Under the pieces are notes generated by a model, which did no database searches, was not told the DNA's origin, and was given only the letters and a program-made list of their open reading frames with translations. Positions 22,021 to 34,500 of a DNA stretch of 64,000 nucleotides are shown here, piece by piece (positions within the stretch are counted from its first letter, which is position 1; every line of letters starts with the position of its first letter). Made by a program: the position numbers and the translations under genes. The stretch is from Gorsachius magnificus (lineage: Eukaryota > Chordata > Aves > Pelecaniformes > Ardeidae), in assembly GCA_034008185.1 (NCBI GenBank), contig CM067084.1:46327099-46391098 (forward strand), read 5' to 3'.

Positions 22021-25000
22021 TAAGGGGACCTTAATGTTGACTATTACATACCTGCCTTTAAGGATCTCTTGATGATAATAATTGTTTTCTATTCATGCAG
22101 GCTTTTATTCTACCACTTTTTAAACTGTTTTTAAGTTACTATGAGGACAGGCGAGCCAACTTCCAGCCTTAGCAGCAGGGACTCTGTTTTAACATGTGTG
22201 TATTTATGTTTTTATAAAGATCCTCGAACCATGGGAGCCTGTGGCTAAGCTGGAAACAAATAGTTTAGAAAACGTATAACTAATGCTTAAATTCCTATGC
22301 CACTTCTGCTTTGTAATGGCAGTCAATACTGATGCCTTAAAAGCTTTCAAAAGTAAAATTTCAGCTATTGCACGTTAATGTAAGTATTTAATCAAAATAC
22401 TCTCAGCTGTCCATCTTCCCCTCCCTCCTTTTTAACTGTCTTCTCTCATTCAAAAATGGTTTCTTTCTTTGGTGTAAAACTACATTCATTGGGAACAAAC
22501 AGTGTCATTTTAAATTTCTGGCTTTGAAAAGACCTCGGTGATGGCTGTACTTTTTATAGTGCTCTCTGTACAGGCATTGGCATAATTATTAAGGGAATTT
22601 TAAAACAAATGTACGAAATACAAGGGAGGACGATATCGGTAAAAATGGATCCAAATTTGAGCACCTTAAGATATAGGTTAATTGGCTGAAACTCACAGCA
22701 AAGCATTAAAAATTATTAGAACAGACTAGGGGGAATGATTTATAAGAAAAGATGAAAAGAAAGGAAAAAATATATAGCATAGTCACATGACAGATCTGCA
22801 CCGATGGAAGAACCATCTGCAAGATTTTTTAAAGACCATGTGGACTGAGGTGGTGTATCTAGATGCAATAAAGTGAAATTAAGGACCAGAAAAATATCAG
22901 CTGCATATCAAGACACATTTTGTAATGGTAACATCCTGGAGGTTATGGAAAATATCTCGGAACAATTGATAGAAGTCCCATTTTTTTGAAAGAACAAATT
23001 TTACTTGTTTTGTGGCAGAGTGTGGAGCGTGGCTTTCATACCTTTTGTTCCTAAGTTTTGCTTAAATGTTGCCATTTTGAATGTAGATGTTTTTAACTTC
23101 CACTTTGTGACTGATGATCTCTTATTCTTGAACACATAGGTGATCTCCTAAGAAGAGAGCAGGGCTCTTTGTCCTGTCATCACCTCTGTCTTGGGAGCTG
23201 GAAAGCATCTCGCTGTGTCTGCTCACAACCTTTGTAGCAGTAAGAAAGCGCGTTACCCCTGGCTACAGAGTACTTTCCTGAGACCTTTTATTACTTCAGT
23301 CAGTTAGGATTTTAAAGTTGCCAGCTGCCAGCAATGTTTTGGTATGGTCTTTAGCCCTGGGTTGCAGAGTCAGAGTGTGTACTCAGCATGAAGCATCATG
23401 CAGATGGAGAGAGAATCTCCCTTTTCACTCATGCCAAGTTCTCCCTGTTCCTCGCAGACTTGTCCTGTAGATCTACTCGCCTATTTGTTGGAAATGCCCT
23501 TCACCTTTGTAGTATAAAGAGTTTTCTTACATTTTCTTTCTGTTTAATTATTCTTGCTTCCTCCCAACACCCTCCTGGTACTTATCAATCATGTTCTGCC
23601 ATAAAGTGGGAGGATTGTGTGTGTGTGTGTGTGTGTGTTTCTATGTGCCCATCTGGAAGACAAGCCTTTTGAAGGCAGACACATAGAGTCAGAGTTTGAA
23701 AATGTAATTCTGCCTTCTCCCTCTGTCGAACTCGCTTTTTCATCAGATAACTCCAGGAAGGTCACCACACAGATACGCCTGTCCATTGTCTTGTAATGAC
23801 ACTGAATCTTCAGATCTCTCCCATCAACCAGGAGACAAGCAGTGAGCTGACGGATCTTGTGCTGAAGAGGATCTCACTGTTCCTTGACAAGTGTGCTGAA
23901 AGCACTGTCAATATTTGAGTCGTCTTCATAGCCTAGAAGTACCTCAGAATTTTTCTTTTCCTTCCCTGTCTTCCTTTTCTTTTGCTCCTCCGTCGACCAT
24001 TTTGGTTTATAGAGCCAGGCACGTATTCCATTGCCAAGCGGGTTTCTTTTTAACACCTGTCCTTTCTCCAAAACATACAGTAAGGTTCCTGACATTAAAT
24101 AAGCATCTTCAGAGCATTTCAAATAGTCTTACACTGCAAGCCCTGCTACTCCTCATTTGTCGAGATCCCAGTATTTACCACTGTCTTTTTCCCCTGAGGT
24201 CAAGGAATCTCAAACAGACTTTTCAGACAGTCGGTTCCTCTGTGGATGTAAACCCTTCTCCCCAGATGATTTTTTCTATCAGTGGAATTTGGATAGTATT
24301 TCCAGTTACTCCTCAGCAGCTTTGCCAGCTTTTCACAGAAGAGACCTGTGTATTATTTATCAATTCTCTTTTCTCATGCCTGCCCTCCAGCTTTTACACT
24401 ACCCCCTCATCCTAGTCCTTTCTACCTAATCCTAATTTACTGCTGATCAGAGCCATGGCAGCAGAACCAGTTACATGAGGTGAAAAAAAGAATAAAAATA
24501 AAAACCTACATCAGACAAAGTTATGTTTTTGCCTGTGAGGTAATTGGTTTTGCTTGCAGTGATCTCGGTGAAACTAGGCAGAGCTGAGCATTCTTCATCT
24601 CGCTTGTATATCGTCTGCATTTGTTTCCTGTAGTGTGACTGTACCCTATAAAATAACAGGTAACAAATGGGTCTTTCTGAGTGTTTGGTTTCTCTCTGCA
24701 GCATAGAGCAGAGCTTGTGCTAGAATCTATTATTCGATTTTTTTTTTCCTGTCTTTTTGCATCCAATTTTATATGTGGGTGGGGTTTCCATGTGAGTTGT
24801 TGTGCCAAATGTGGTCAGTATTAAACTACATGGGGGTCTTTACTAAGAAATGTGAAAATGTACTGCGGATCCTATTTTAGCAGACTGAATTACCATAGTT
24901 CCATGGAAGTAGGTTTATTAGGTATAGTCTGTACAGAAATTACAAACTTTATTAACATAATTTGTAGTCTAAGATGTGTTAGTCTGAGACAGCACGTGCA

Positions 25001-28000
25001 TGCGTGTAGGTTTGCATCTTAGCCAAGGGAAGGGGTCCCCTACGCTCAGCTGGCTGATGTTCCACTTGCCTTCATGGTTATAACACAGGGGCTCTTTAAC
25101 ATTATATCTAATTGCTGCCCAAAACTGTCCTAGAATTCGCTAGGTGAAAGACCACGGATGTCAATAAATCCAGAAGCCTGGCAAAGGGGTGGTACTTGAG
25201 AAGTAGTGGGAGGCATCAGTTCTGTCTGCCTGCTGAGAACTGCTTGCAGCTGTAGGGCGGTGTGCTGCTGGCTAGCAGCTATAGCCGCGAAGCATTCCCT
25301 CCTTTCTCAGGTTTCCCAAATCCTGCAATATGTGGTGCAAGAGGGCAATGAAAAGGGAGAGAAGAGACCAGCCAGGTGCCTTTCCTTTTCACCATGGAGA
25401 GTAAAATTAGATTGTAGAGGAAGAGAAACAGACACCTAGTCTTTGTCTATGCTAACAAAGGGAACAAGCCAAGGTCTGTTTTCTGACTGTCGAGGCACAA
25501 GCGTCACTGATGTGCACATGCCCTTCACCAGCAGCCCGGGGACCTCGGTCGTGTGACCTATGGGGAGCAGTCTGTTGTCCTCACCCTTCCCCAAACTGGG
25601 AGGGTGTTATCTGGGAGAGCACTGCTTGTCAGAGCCTGAAATTAAGGCAGGAAAACTACTATCAATTACAAGTTATTGATGGTCGTGTGCCAGTGTTTGC
25701 ACTCAAGCTTGCATTAAACTGCTCCTGTTGAGTTAGTACAGATGTAAGCATTGAGCCTCGGGCTCATGGTAGGGATAAGAGGGAAAGAGTAAAACAAAGG
25801 CCCTTGCAGGGACACACCTGTCTGCTCTAAACTAATTCGTGTTTGACAGAAGCCATTAACGCTTTCCAGCGTAACAGTACAAACTTAACTACAGTATGTC
25901 TGTCTCAGAATAATTTTCACACCGCCATCCCAGTTAGATCTGGATTCTTCGTTCTTTTTCTCTCCCTGGTGGTTTTTGTTGGGGGGGAACCCTTTTCAGT
26001 GTGGTCCTGGCAGACCTGGAGCAGATGTCCCCCTTTTCTTAAAAGATAGCCGTTATCTCCACTTTACTAACTCTTGATTCCACAGATTCACTTCCAGCTC
26101 TAGGGACACCCAAATTATGCTTTTGCTTCCAGGTTTCTTTGTCACATAGCTCTTAATTTAGGATAATGAGATTCTTTTTTTTTATTGCTTTTTAAAAAAA
26201 CCGAGATAGCCACACAAGAAGCAAATTTTATTAAGTTGCTGTGCTCTTCTACATGGTAAACTTCCTTCATTCTTGTATATGTAGTGTAAGTTGATATGCT
26301 GATGCAGGGGAACATGATAACCCTGTCAAAGAGGAACCAAAGCTTCGTCTATAATAAAATGCATAGAAAATTTTAGAATTAAATATTGATGGTATATACA
26401 GTGTTTATAGAATCCGTGTAATTACATATCTGTGGTATAAGCAAACTGGTTCAATGCTTATAAATCTTACTTATGTTTTAACTGCATATACCTGTTTTTC
26501 TGATATTTTATTCTTGTAATTTCCTGAGCTGTGACACAAAGACCATAAAAGATACTACTGTTAGTTTCCTGTAACTTCCGACACCCATACTTAAAATCTC
26601 CACTATTGTGAGCTGCTGTGTGTCTATTCACAGAAAACCTGAAAGTAATTTAGATGCAGCCTGTTAAGATAGGAATCCCGACGTCATTCAGACTACACCT
26701 AGCGTTCCAGTAAGCTTAATGAACTCACTTTCGAAGACAAAAAGTGATGGACGTTATTAGAACATATAAGAAACTTGTCTGGAGGTCACAAATGGGATCT
26801 GTTGTCTGAATGTGTGGAGTTTCTAGCTCCTATTGCAAAATTGGGACCAGTGCCCCCGCCGAGGTATTCCAAGATAGCGTGAGCTAGTTATTTGAGAGCG
26901 TTCGTCTCTTACTACACACTGCTAAGGCACCCCGGTGTTCCCCGCTCCACACCGCGGCACAGAGCTATCTAAGAAGGCACAGGGCCAGCGTAAGCTCTGG
27001 TACAGTTTAGGTTGGAAGTCACTAATCCAGACTGTTAGACCAAGACATTAAATATTAAAATAAAATATTACTATAAATTGAAATATTATTAGCATTTATT
27101 AAAATAGTTTAGACTCTTAAAGTTAACAAGCTGGAAGAAATCTGAAGCTTTTTTCCCCCCTCCACCTTTTCAGAGGAAATTTGTATGCAAGCTGACTAGT
27201 ATACCAAATTTCAGCCAGATGTGAATTAAAACTGCTAAGTTACGGATGCTTGAGAAACAGAGTGCATAGTGGAAATGACAGCTCCAGCACAGGAATGCCA
27301 GGAGCTGCTGTAATGACTTAATATTTAAAATGCAATAAAATCAGAAATAAGCACCTTTAGATTTTCATGTTTCAGAAGGAGATTATGGCTGAGACGCGTT
27401 GCTTCTGTAGACAAATGCCCTGTGATTTTTACAGCTACAGCACTAGCAGGTCTTTACATGCCTACAAGAGTAAATCAGTTTTTAAAGCAGCAGTGTATTT
27501 GAAACCAGCAATCAGCTTTTTGCTTTTTTTAAATATCTTTATTACAAGCATCTGTAAACTTCGAAGTGGTGTCTCCTGGAGTAGAGTTTCCTGAAACAGA
27601 CATCTTGTTTGTGTTTAATGTGTCTAATGCCTTGCTTGGTCCTTCTCAGGTGGGGAACTTTAAATCATAAGGTAACAAAATGTTTGTTTGTTTATTTTAT
27701 GGGTTATGGTGAAGTTAATTGCAGGTACCATTCAGATGGCCAGCATTTGAGGATTGTTATCCTTTTCATTCTATGAAAGCTTGAGAAAGGGGGAAAAAAA
27801 ACATGTACTTGAGAGAGTTGTTACTGTTGTTCTGAGGCATCCTCTTCAGTCTTTCATGCTTCATAATCGATCGCAAGCACTCAAATGTGTTGATTTGGTT
27901 TTGGGTTTTTTTCTGTCACAAAACACTCTTGAAAGAAGGATTTGGAAAGCAGTTTTGCAGGAAGCAGGGTAGTGGGAATGTTTTAAACTTCGTTCACATA

Positions 28001-28080
28001 GAGGAAAAAGACGTTTCAAGTCATTATTTTCTTTGTAACATACGAATAATAAAATACTACCAACACTATTAGGCAGCTAT
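22021..28080. other. Non-coding stretch with a TG microsatellite
   Basis: Mostly AT-rich unique DNA. A pocket with several CpGs lies at about 26850-26990. A (TG)11 repeat is at 23616-23638. Several antiparallel open frames at 23.4-24.8 kb have no domain content and are not called. Confidence 0.5.
23616..23638. repeat. (TG)11 microsatellite
   Basis: An uninterrupted TG dinucleotide repeat, likely polymorphic. Confidence 0.9.
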
Positions 28081-28081
28081 T

Positions 28082-28130
28082 TTAGACAAGCTATCCAATA
28101 AAATTAGACAAGCTAATTTTACTGGATAGC
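28082..28130. repeat. 18-bp inverted repeat overlapping a 12-bp direct repeat
   Basis: Left arm GCTATCCAATAAAATTAG (28090-28107), loop ACAAG, right arm CTAATTTTACTGGATAGC (28113-28130). Seventeen of 18 positions are complementary. The mismatch is A-C in a plus-strand RNA but G-U, hence paired, in a minus-strand RNA. The direct repeat TTAGACAAGCTA occurs at 28082-28093 and 28104-28115. The combination is typical of a replication template-switch event. Confidence 0.8.
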
Positions 28131-30679
28131 AACAGGTGACAAGTGTGGCTATGTTTCAAATCACAAATATGTATAATATTTATGACAATAAATGCAGTAA
28201 AAGCAGTAGCCCTTGCTCTCCCTTAGAGAATATTGAACAGTTTGACCCCAAGAGAGTTAGAAATCCAAATATAATGGGATATGCCTGATCCTGGTAAGGC
28301 ACATTCCTCCTATATTTCTGAGTAAAATTTAAACACAATCTGAGTCATAGTTTTCATACGTGTCTGTGACTGATGTTAAAACTCGCATCCATAGTCAATA
28401 AAATAAATAATCTGTGATAATATGGGTGGAAAATGGGTAATAAAGTTACATCCATTTAGTAATGAACAGAATTTAAATGTGTAGGTCTCTAAGGACAAGC
28501 AAAACGTTTTCCTTTCTTCATTTCTAAAAGGCCTATTGTGTAATGCCAAAATTCCTGCATGAGTAGGTATAAAAAATCGACTAGTCAGAAAGTCAGACTA
28601 GTCAGCTGAAATATTTTGAGTAGACAATATTTTTCTTCATGTTGTAGAGCTGTGAGAGGAATTGCAGACACTGAATTCTTGAATATAGCGTAAAACAATC
28701 TTAAAATTGTTGAAGAATTGGTGATCTAGTAGCCTGTGTAAATTTACATCAATACTGTAAAATGATGCATTTGTTAGTATGTGGAGTAACGGCATTTTGC
28801 TTACAAACTTAAAGTTTATAAATACTAAGAATATGTTAAAACCATATACCTTTTTTTAAACTGTAAAAGATCCTAACAGGCTACTGCAGATAGATTTCCA
28901 GAATGAAGTAGTGGATCACTTCTTGTGAGAATTATTGCATAAAACATGGTAAGGATATCATGAAAAAAACCATAAGCTGTTTGCTCTTACTTCGGTAGCC
29001 CATAGCTCTTAGAGGAACACACATTATGGGCTTACTTTTCCCAAAATGTTTGTCAGCAGAGGTGTATTGCTGCCCATTCACAGTGGTAGAAGCATCTTTT
29101 ACTTCAGTGAAAGAATTTTTGCTTCTGTAGTTTTAACTGAGTTCTGCTTCTGCTGCTGATGGTATAATGGTATCTATGATAGAACGTTTACTGGCATAAA
29201 TGTGTTTATTTAGAGTTGTCATTACTTTTTTCCCTGTTTCTGTTAGGGAAACTAGTCTACCATCGCATGTTTCTCTGTTACTTGCAGGTTTTATAACAAA
29301 TAATAATCTCTTAAGTGATAAATATTTTGTCAACTCTTTGCATTATTATTTTCCCTGGGAGCTTCGTGGGGGTATTTTAAACCAAGGAAAAAACCCAATT
29401 GCCTGCACAAAGAAAATACTGACAGTGGCCACACACAAAACCATTGTTAGCTAAACTAAAGAAGTATTACCCTATCCTCCTTAAATGTAGTGAGTTTGCT
29501 ATCGGGGTGCTCCAGTGACTTAAAGCAGGTGCTTGCAGGGAGAAGCTGAGCTTTTGTGTGTTACGTTTTCTTCTGCATACCCTGTCAGAGTTATACCCAG
29601 CCCTGAAAGTCTTATCTCCGCTATATTGGCAGTTCAAACTAACTTTTGTCCCTAAAGCTTTTCAGTGGGGAAAAAAAAAAAAAAAACCAACCCCAAACAA
29701 ACCCCCTTCTGAGCTAAATCCTGGTTTAACTCTGATTCAGCTGGCTGCTTGGGGTAGGGTGGAGGGTTGTAGCACATGGAGGAGGATGAACGTTGAAGTT
29801 CATGTTGCTGCGCTGTAATAAGGGTGAAGTGTTTGGGTTTACCAGTTTATCTAATGGTGATCCATGGACCCTGTGCTACTACTTTGTGTAGTACATGCTG
29901 TTTCTCAGGGTGGCTAGCAGAGCTGAGAGGCATTGATGACAAGCTCTTGTTTCAGATGTACTTGGTGTAGGCATTACTTGTCTCTGTTATGAAAACATTT
30001 TCTGGCAGAATTTGTCTGTGTTTGATTTCTTTAAATCATGGTTGTAAAAGAAAAAACAGGACATATCCAAGTAGCTGGAACAAGGTGCTGTTTTAGAGTT
30101 TGTATAATTATTTGTAGCATAGTGAGCTGGCCTGTATTTATTTCAGAAATATGCTTAAAATATGTTTAAAATGAGAAGAAAATAGCAATACGTCCTCAAG
30201 TTGAAACGTCTTTGATTCATGGTTTGCAATTTAATATCTTAATGTGCTATGCATTCATTAATCTAATACAAAAATACCATCTGTATAAAAAAGATCAAAT
30301 AAAACAACTGCTGTTTTTTTTCCTCATATTGAACAAAGTAGTTGCCAGATAGCATACAGCAGGACGAGCAAATGCCTTCCCTCTCTTTCCCCTACCTCTG
30401 ACGTCTGGGGTAGTTTTCTCTTACATGCTCTCCTTACCAATGTGGTATTGGGCAGAGCGATTTTTCACTACGGGGCAGCTGGTTGTGTATTTCTGAGCTG
30501 TGCTTAACTCCCTGATTGCATTTTTTCCACTGTGTTATCCATTCTTACTGGCGTGGGGGGACAACCCCCAAGAGGGGAGATGTGGCCCAACGCACTTCAT
30601 GCTGGAAGCTCACTTGAAATGGCCTGCAGGCTGCTTGGTTTTTTTCCACATGCCTTGGAAACCTTCCTGATTTTTCTAC
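28131..30679. other. Non-coding stretch, no gene seen
   Basis: AT-rich unique DNA. GACTAGTCAG is directly repeated near 28579 and 28596, and its 8-base core is itself palindromic. An A-run of about 16 sits near 29670. No exon or known repeat was recognised. Confidence 0.5.
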
Positions 30680-30719
30680 CCCTTCTCCTTCACATCTGCT
30701 CTGATGTGAAGGAGAAGGG
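30680..30719. repeat. Perfect 17-bp stem, 6-base loop hairpin
   Basis: Left arm 30680-30696 (C followed by CCTTCTCCTTCACATC), loop TGCTCT (30697-30702), right arm 30703-30719 (GATGTGAAGGAGAAGGG). All 17 positions pair. As RNA it would be very stable. There is no T-run terminator context and no recognised small RNA family. Confidence 0.85.
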
Positions 30720-31430
30720 ATCCTTATTTTTTCCCCGTGAGTTTTTTTGGCTGCTTGGTTAGTCGGTGACTTGTGTTGTTTTGTTCCTCATGCCAGACTT
30801 GGGCTCCTTTTTTGGCACTTCTTTCCTGTCTCACTGGAGCCAGCATTGCTTTTGGCTTGGGCTCATCTGTGACTGGACCAGACTGCGTAGTTCTGGTTCA
30901 GACCCAGTAGCTTGACAGCTAGACATATGTTTGATGCAATGTATGCTGGTTTAAAGGGGAGAGCAGGAGAAAGGCTTGGGGCACCTCTGGAGTTTCAGGG
31001 AGGTGAGAGCATTGATGTCTTACCTCCTCCAGCCTTCCTCTCCCTACTTTCTTTCTCAGATGATAATCACCTTTTTGTTAGTTTGTTTAGTCTCAGTGAA
31101 AATTGCGATTATGGGACAGGCTCCATTCCTTTTCAGGAAACAAAAAATCCCCTCAAACTGCCTTTCAGTTCAATGCCCTGCTAGAAAATGTACCAATTTA
31201 TGGGACCTCACATTTCCATATAGATCCTGTGTTGAGCAAAATAAATGTCACCAGACAGAGAGAAAAAGCTGTGCTTAGGCTGTCCTGTGAGAGTTGTACA
31301 TACTGGCTTCAGCAAGAGCAGGACTGGTTGCGGGATTAACTTTAACAGAAGTTCCTCAGTATTTAATCCACAGCAGCTGGTGTTTGGTGCATTTCCTTTT
31401 ACCGTTAACTGCTGTTCTGTGCAGTCCTGG

Positions 31431-31500
31431 CCTTTCCTAATCCAAAATCAGTATTGGTGTGGATGGCAAGGTTGGAAATACTGATTTAGGAAATGAAAGG
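31431..31500. ncRNA. MicroRNA-precursor-like imperfect hairpin (candidate)
   Basis: Arms 31431-31455 and 31477-31500 flank a 21-base loop. Eleven contiguous pairs (AAATCAGTATT with AATACTGATTT) adjoin the loop. The base has six pairs (CCTTTC with GAAAGG), with small internal loops between. The overall size of 70 bases and the bulge pattern fit an animal pre-miRNA, but no known seed was recognised and the loop is large. Expression is unknown. Confidence 0.25.
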
Positions 31501-34500
31501 TAGCTTACTTGCTATCTTGAGGAACCAGCACCTTGGGAATTTGCACTGGAACCTGTATGTTTATGCTTTGCGCTTTCAAGTTGATATGGGAGGAAGGATC
31601 GAATCCTCTTCAAATTTTGGATAATAATTAAGTAACTTATTCTAAGATTGAATTTGCATTCTTAAAGGGAAGGTCTGAGCCTTGAAACGTTTCAATTAAT
31701 AATACTTTTTGGCTGCAAAATGCTTTCGGATTACCTGTGAGCACCTATAGAGATGGTGGAGCTTGTGGCTAATTATGAGAACTACATATTAGCGTTGTAA
31801 CTGGCTACCTTTCCCTTCCTCAAACAGTAAAAAACCAAACCTAAACTTCTTGCACAAAGCTATCTCTGTGAGGTAGGTAAGATGAATCCTAAAAAGAAAG
31901 TATTTATTAAGAGCAAATCATAAATGATTGGCATATATCTGAGAAGTTACAATTTCAGTATCCTGATTCTAGAACTACCTTATTGTTTCTTCCCTTTTTG
32001 CTTCAAAACCTGACCAGGAGCATAGAATGACTTGCATAAAATAAAATACTGGGGTTTGTTTGCAAATAAAGGTGGGTGGTGTGCTAGAAAATTAAGATAC
32101 CCAACTGAACTTTGCTTGCTTTCTAAATAACTGCAGTGCTGCATAGATCTGAAAAAAACCCCTCATACTTCAGTACCTTTGAGGATACTGTTTTAAGGTG
32201 GCTTTCTTTTAGTTTCTAGATTGCCATTTACTCGTAACTGCTTCTCAAGCTTGTCGTCCAGAGTTTCAGAGCGGGTCACACTGCTGCTTCTAGCTCTTTG
32301 GCAGACCCACAGGCTACCCAAGGCTTTATATTTATCAAGCATTGTCCTATTACTGTGTCCTGCTAGTTGATAATATTAGGTATGAAGTACGGTTCCTGCT
32401 TATGTCAATAAAATTTTGGCAAAGGCCCCCACCGACAGCAGTGTAAGAAATGCAAACCATAGGGTCTGATACTAAAACAGACAATTTCTTGACTAATCCA
32501 AATTTGCAGGAGCTCAGTTTTTACAAGCAGAACAAGATCTTGTGCAGGGGTTCAAATCCTTTCTATTATATAGGAGCTCCCCATATGAGTGTAATAGACA
32601 AGATTTTCAAAGTCTGTGCTCAGGAGCAGGAGAGGATAAGAAAGGAAGGTTGTTCCCCCCATTACTACCCTAAATCTTGGGGCAGAGTCCCGCTCTAAAG
32701 CTTGAGCCAATCTTGAGCTAACAGTTCACTGCTGCAAAAAAAAAAAACCCACAAGAAAACAGGTAGGGGAAAAAAGGGCAGAGTTTTCTGTTGGGTTAGC
32801 GAGTCAAATCAGCTCCCCATGCAGATAGATGGGTACTAAAGGGCAGGGAGCAGGAATGGCTGGCTGGAGCAGGGGGGAAATAGAGTGGGGCATCCCCTTT
32901 TCAGGGGCAGACTCAGCCTTAAACTATAACTTCACCCTGTGTTTGCAGTACTGATGTCTAATACCTGTGATCGTTTAAAAACCTGCATCGTCTTTTGCAT
33001 CTTTTTTAGCATTCAACTGAAGGCATTCATGGTGACAAAATTGCTTGAGTTATTGCAGTGTGATACCCGATTTTGTGCCCCACCTCAGCATCTTGTTCTT
33101 TAAGGTTTTTTCCTTGCACTTGGAATGTCTGTAGGGCACGGTCGTATTAGTTAAACATGTACACCGATGGTTGCAGTATCAGTGAAAGTGAAGGTTTCAG
33201 TGCTGACGTGCAGTGTATTTGCTATTTATTTACTTTTCCGGCTACCCAGTGGGATATGAGAGTGAACTTGTCCTGCTCTTATTTGAGCCTCAGTATGCTT
33301 ACTGTGCACATTTGTGCAATATCTGTGAAGAAAAAATCACTACAATAGACTTGTAAACCTGAGCAGCTGTAGGGGCTTTCTCTGCAGAAAAATGAAAGGA
33401 GTCTATCTCAGTCACCCTGTGAGTTTTCACTCTGTGGCTTGCTGCTACTGTGCCCTGGCAGTGAAGTCGCACAGTCCAGCCTGAAAAACATGCCGCAGTA
33501 CAATCTGGACTGCAGTCGGTCCTCTTCCCAAAACCTTGCTGCTCTCATGCCCCTCCTGTTTTCAGGGACTGTTTCCTCCTTAAAAACACCTCTCAAAGAG
33601 CTGCACAAGGTGCATGCAGGCAAGCACTTATAAATAACATGGCTCCTTTAATAGCCAGTCTTTAGAGCGGAGTGAGATGAGCTAAGCTTCTTGATTTTCA
33701 CAGAGCTGAATGTTTGCCCAGTTCCTCTGTAGCATACACCCCTAAGGAAAAATGACAGTCTGCAATCACTTCGGCATAGCTGCATGCCATGTAAGTGTCA
33801 TACAGTATCCACAGTTGGTTACTCACAGGTTGCAAGGAGGCTGCTTTTTCTTGCAACTGCACTGCTATTTGCTTATTGTTCCTTGAAAAGAATAATTGTA
33901 TTGCTTGGGTTCAGGTACCACTTACGTATTTCTATTATTTGCTACTCATAATTGTGCATGTTTGTAGTAACAGGTAGTTTCCTATTTCTATGAGATGATG
34001 AGGAAGTATTTTGAAAGAATGAGAAATGAAAGGCCTAAACCTTTATTCTAGAAAAAAAAAAAAAAAAAAAGCTTTGCTCTAAACATATGAGTCTTTTTGC
34101 CTCAACCTTACTGCTACAGTGATTTTAAAATCTCTTGGGCAAAGCCAGGCAATGATGGGCAAAACTGGACAGTGAACCAACAAGGAATTCATTGCTCGAT
34201 TTATTTTTTTTTTCCCTTATGTATTTTTTAATGAACAAAAGGGTTTATGTTGAGTCATCCCTGCTCTCTCCCAGCACTTCATTTCATGCAAGTCTGCAAG
34301 GGAGACGGAGAGAGGGCAAAATTCAGGGAAGAGGTATCATCTAAGCCTGCCAGGGAGGAAAGGCTGGGCAGAAGGAATGCGTGCGCTCCTGGCACGTTCA
34401 TTTATGGTAGTGCAGCTTTACTATTTGCCAACCAAATGGATATTTAAAAGAAAAGATGAATAGTGGAGGACAACAGCTCAAACCTACCCTGGCTGTTTGA

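Noticed and set aside
23915..24415. A 166-codon plus-strand open frame
   Set aside because: Two overlapping plus-strand frames are both open and an antiparallel one overlaps. The composition is pyrimidine-driven Phe/Ser/Leu.
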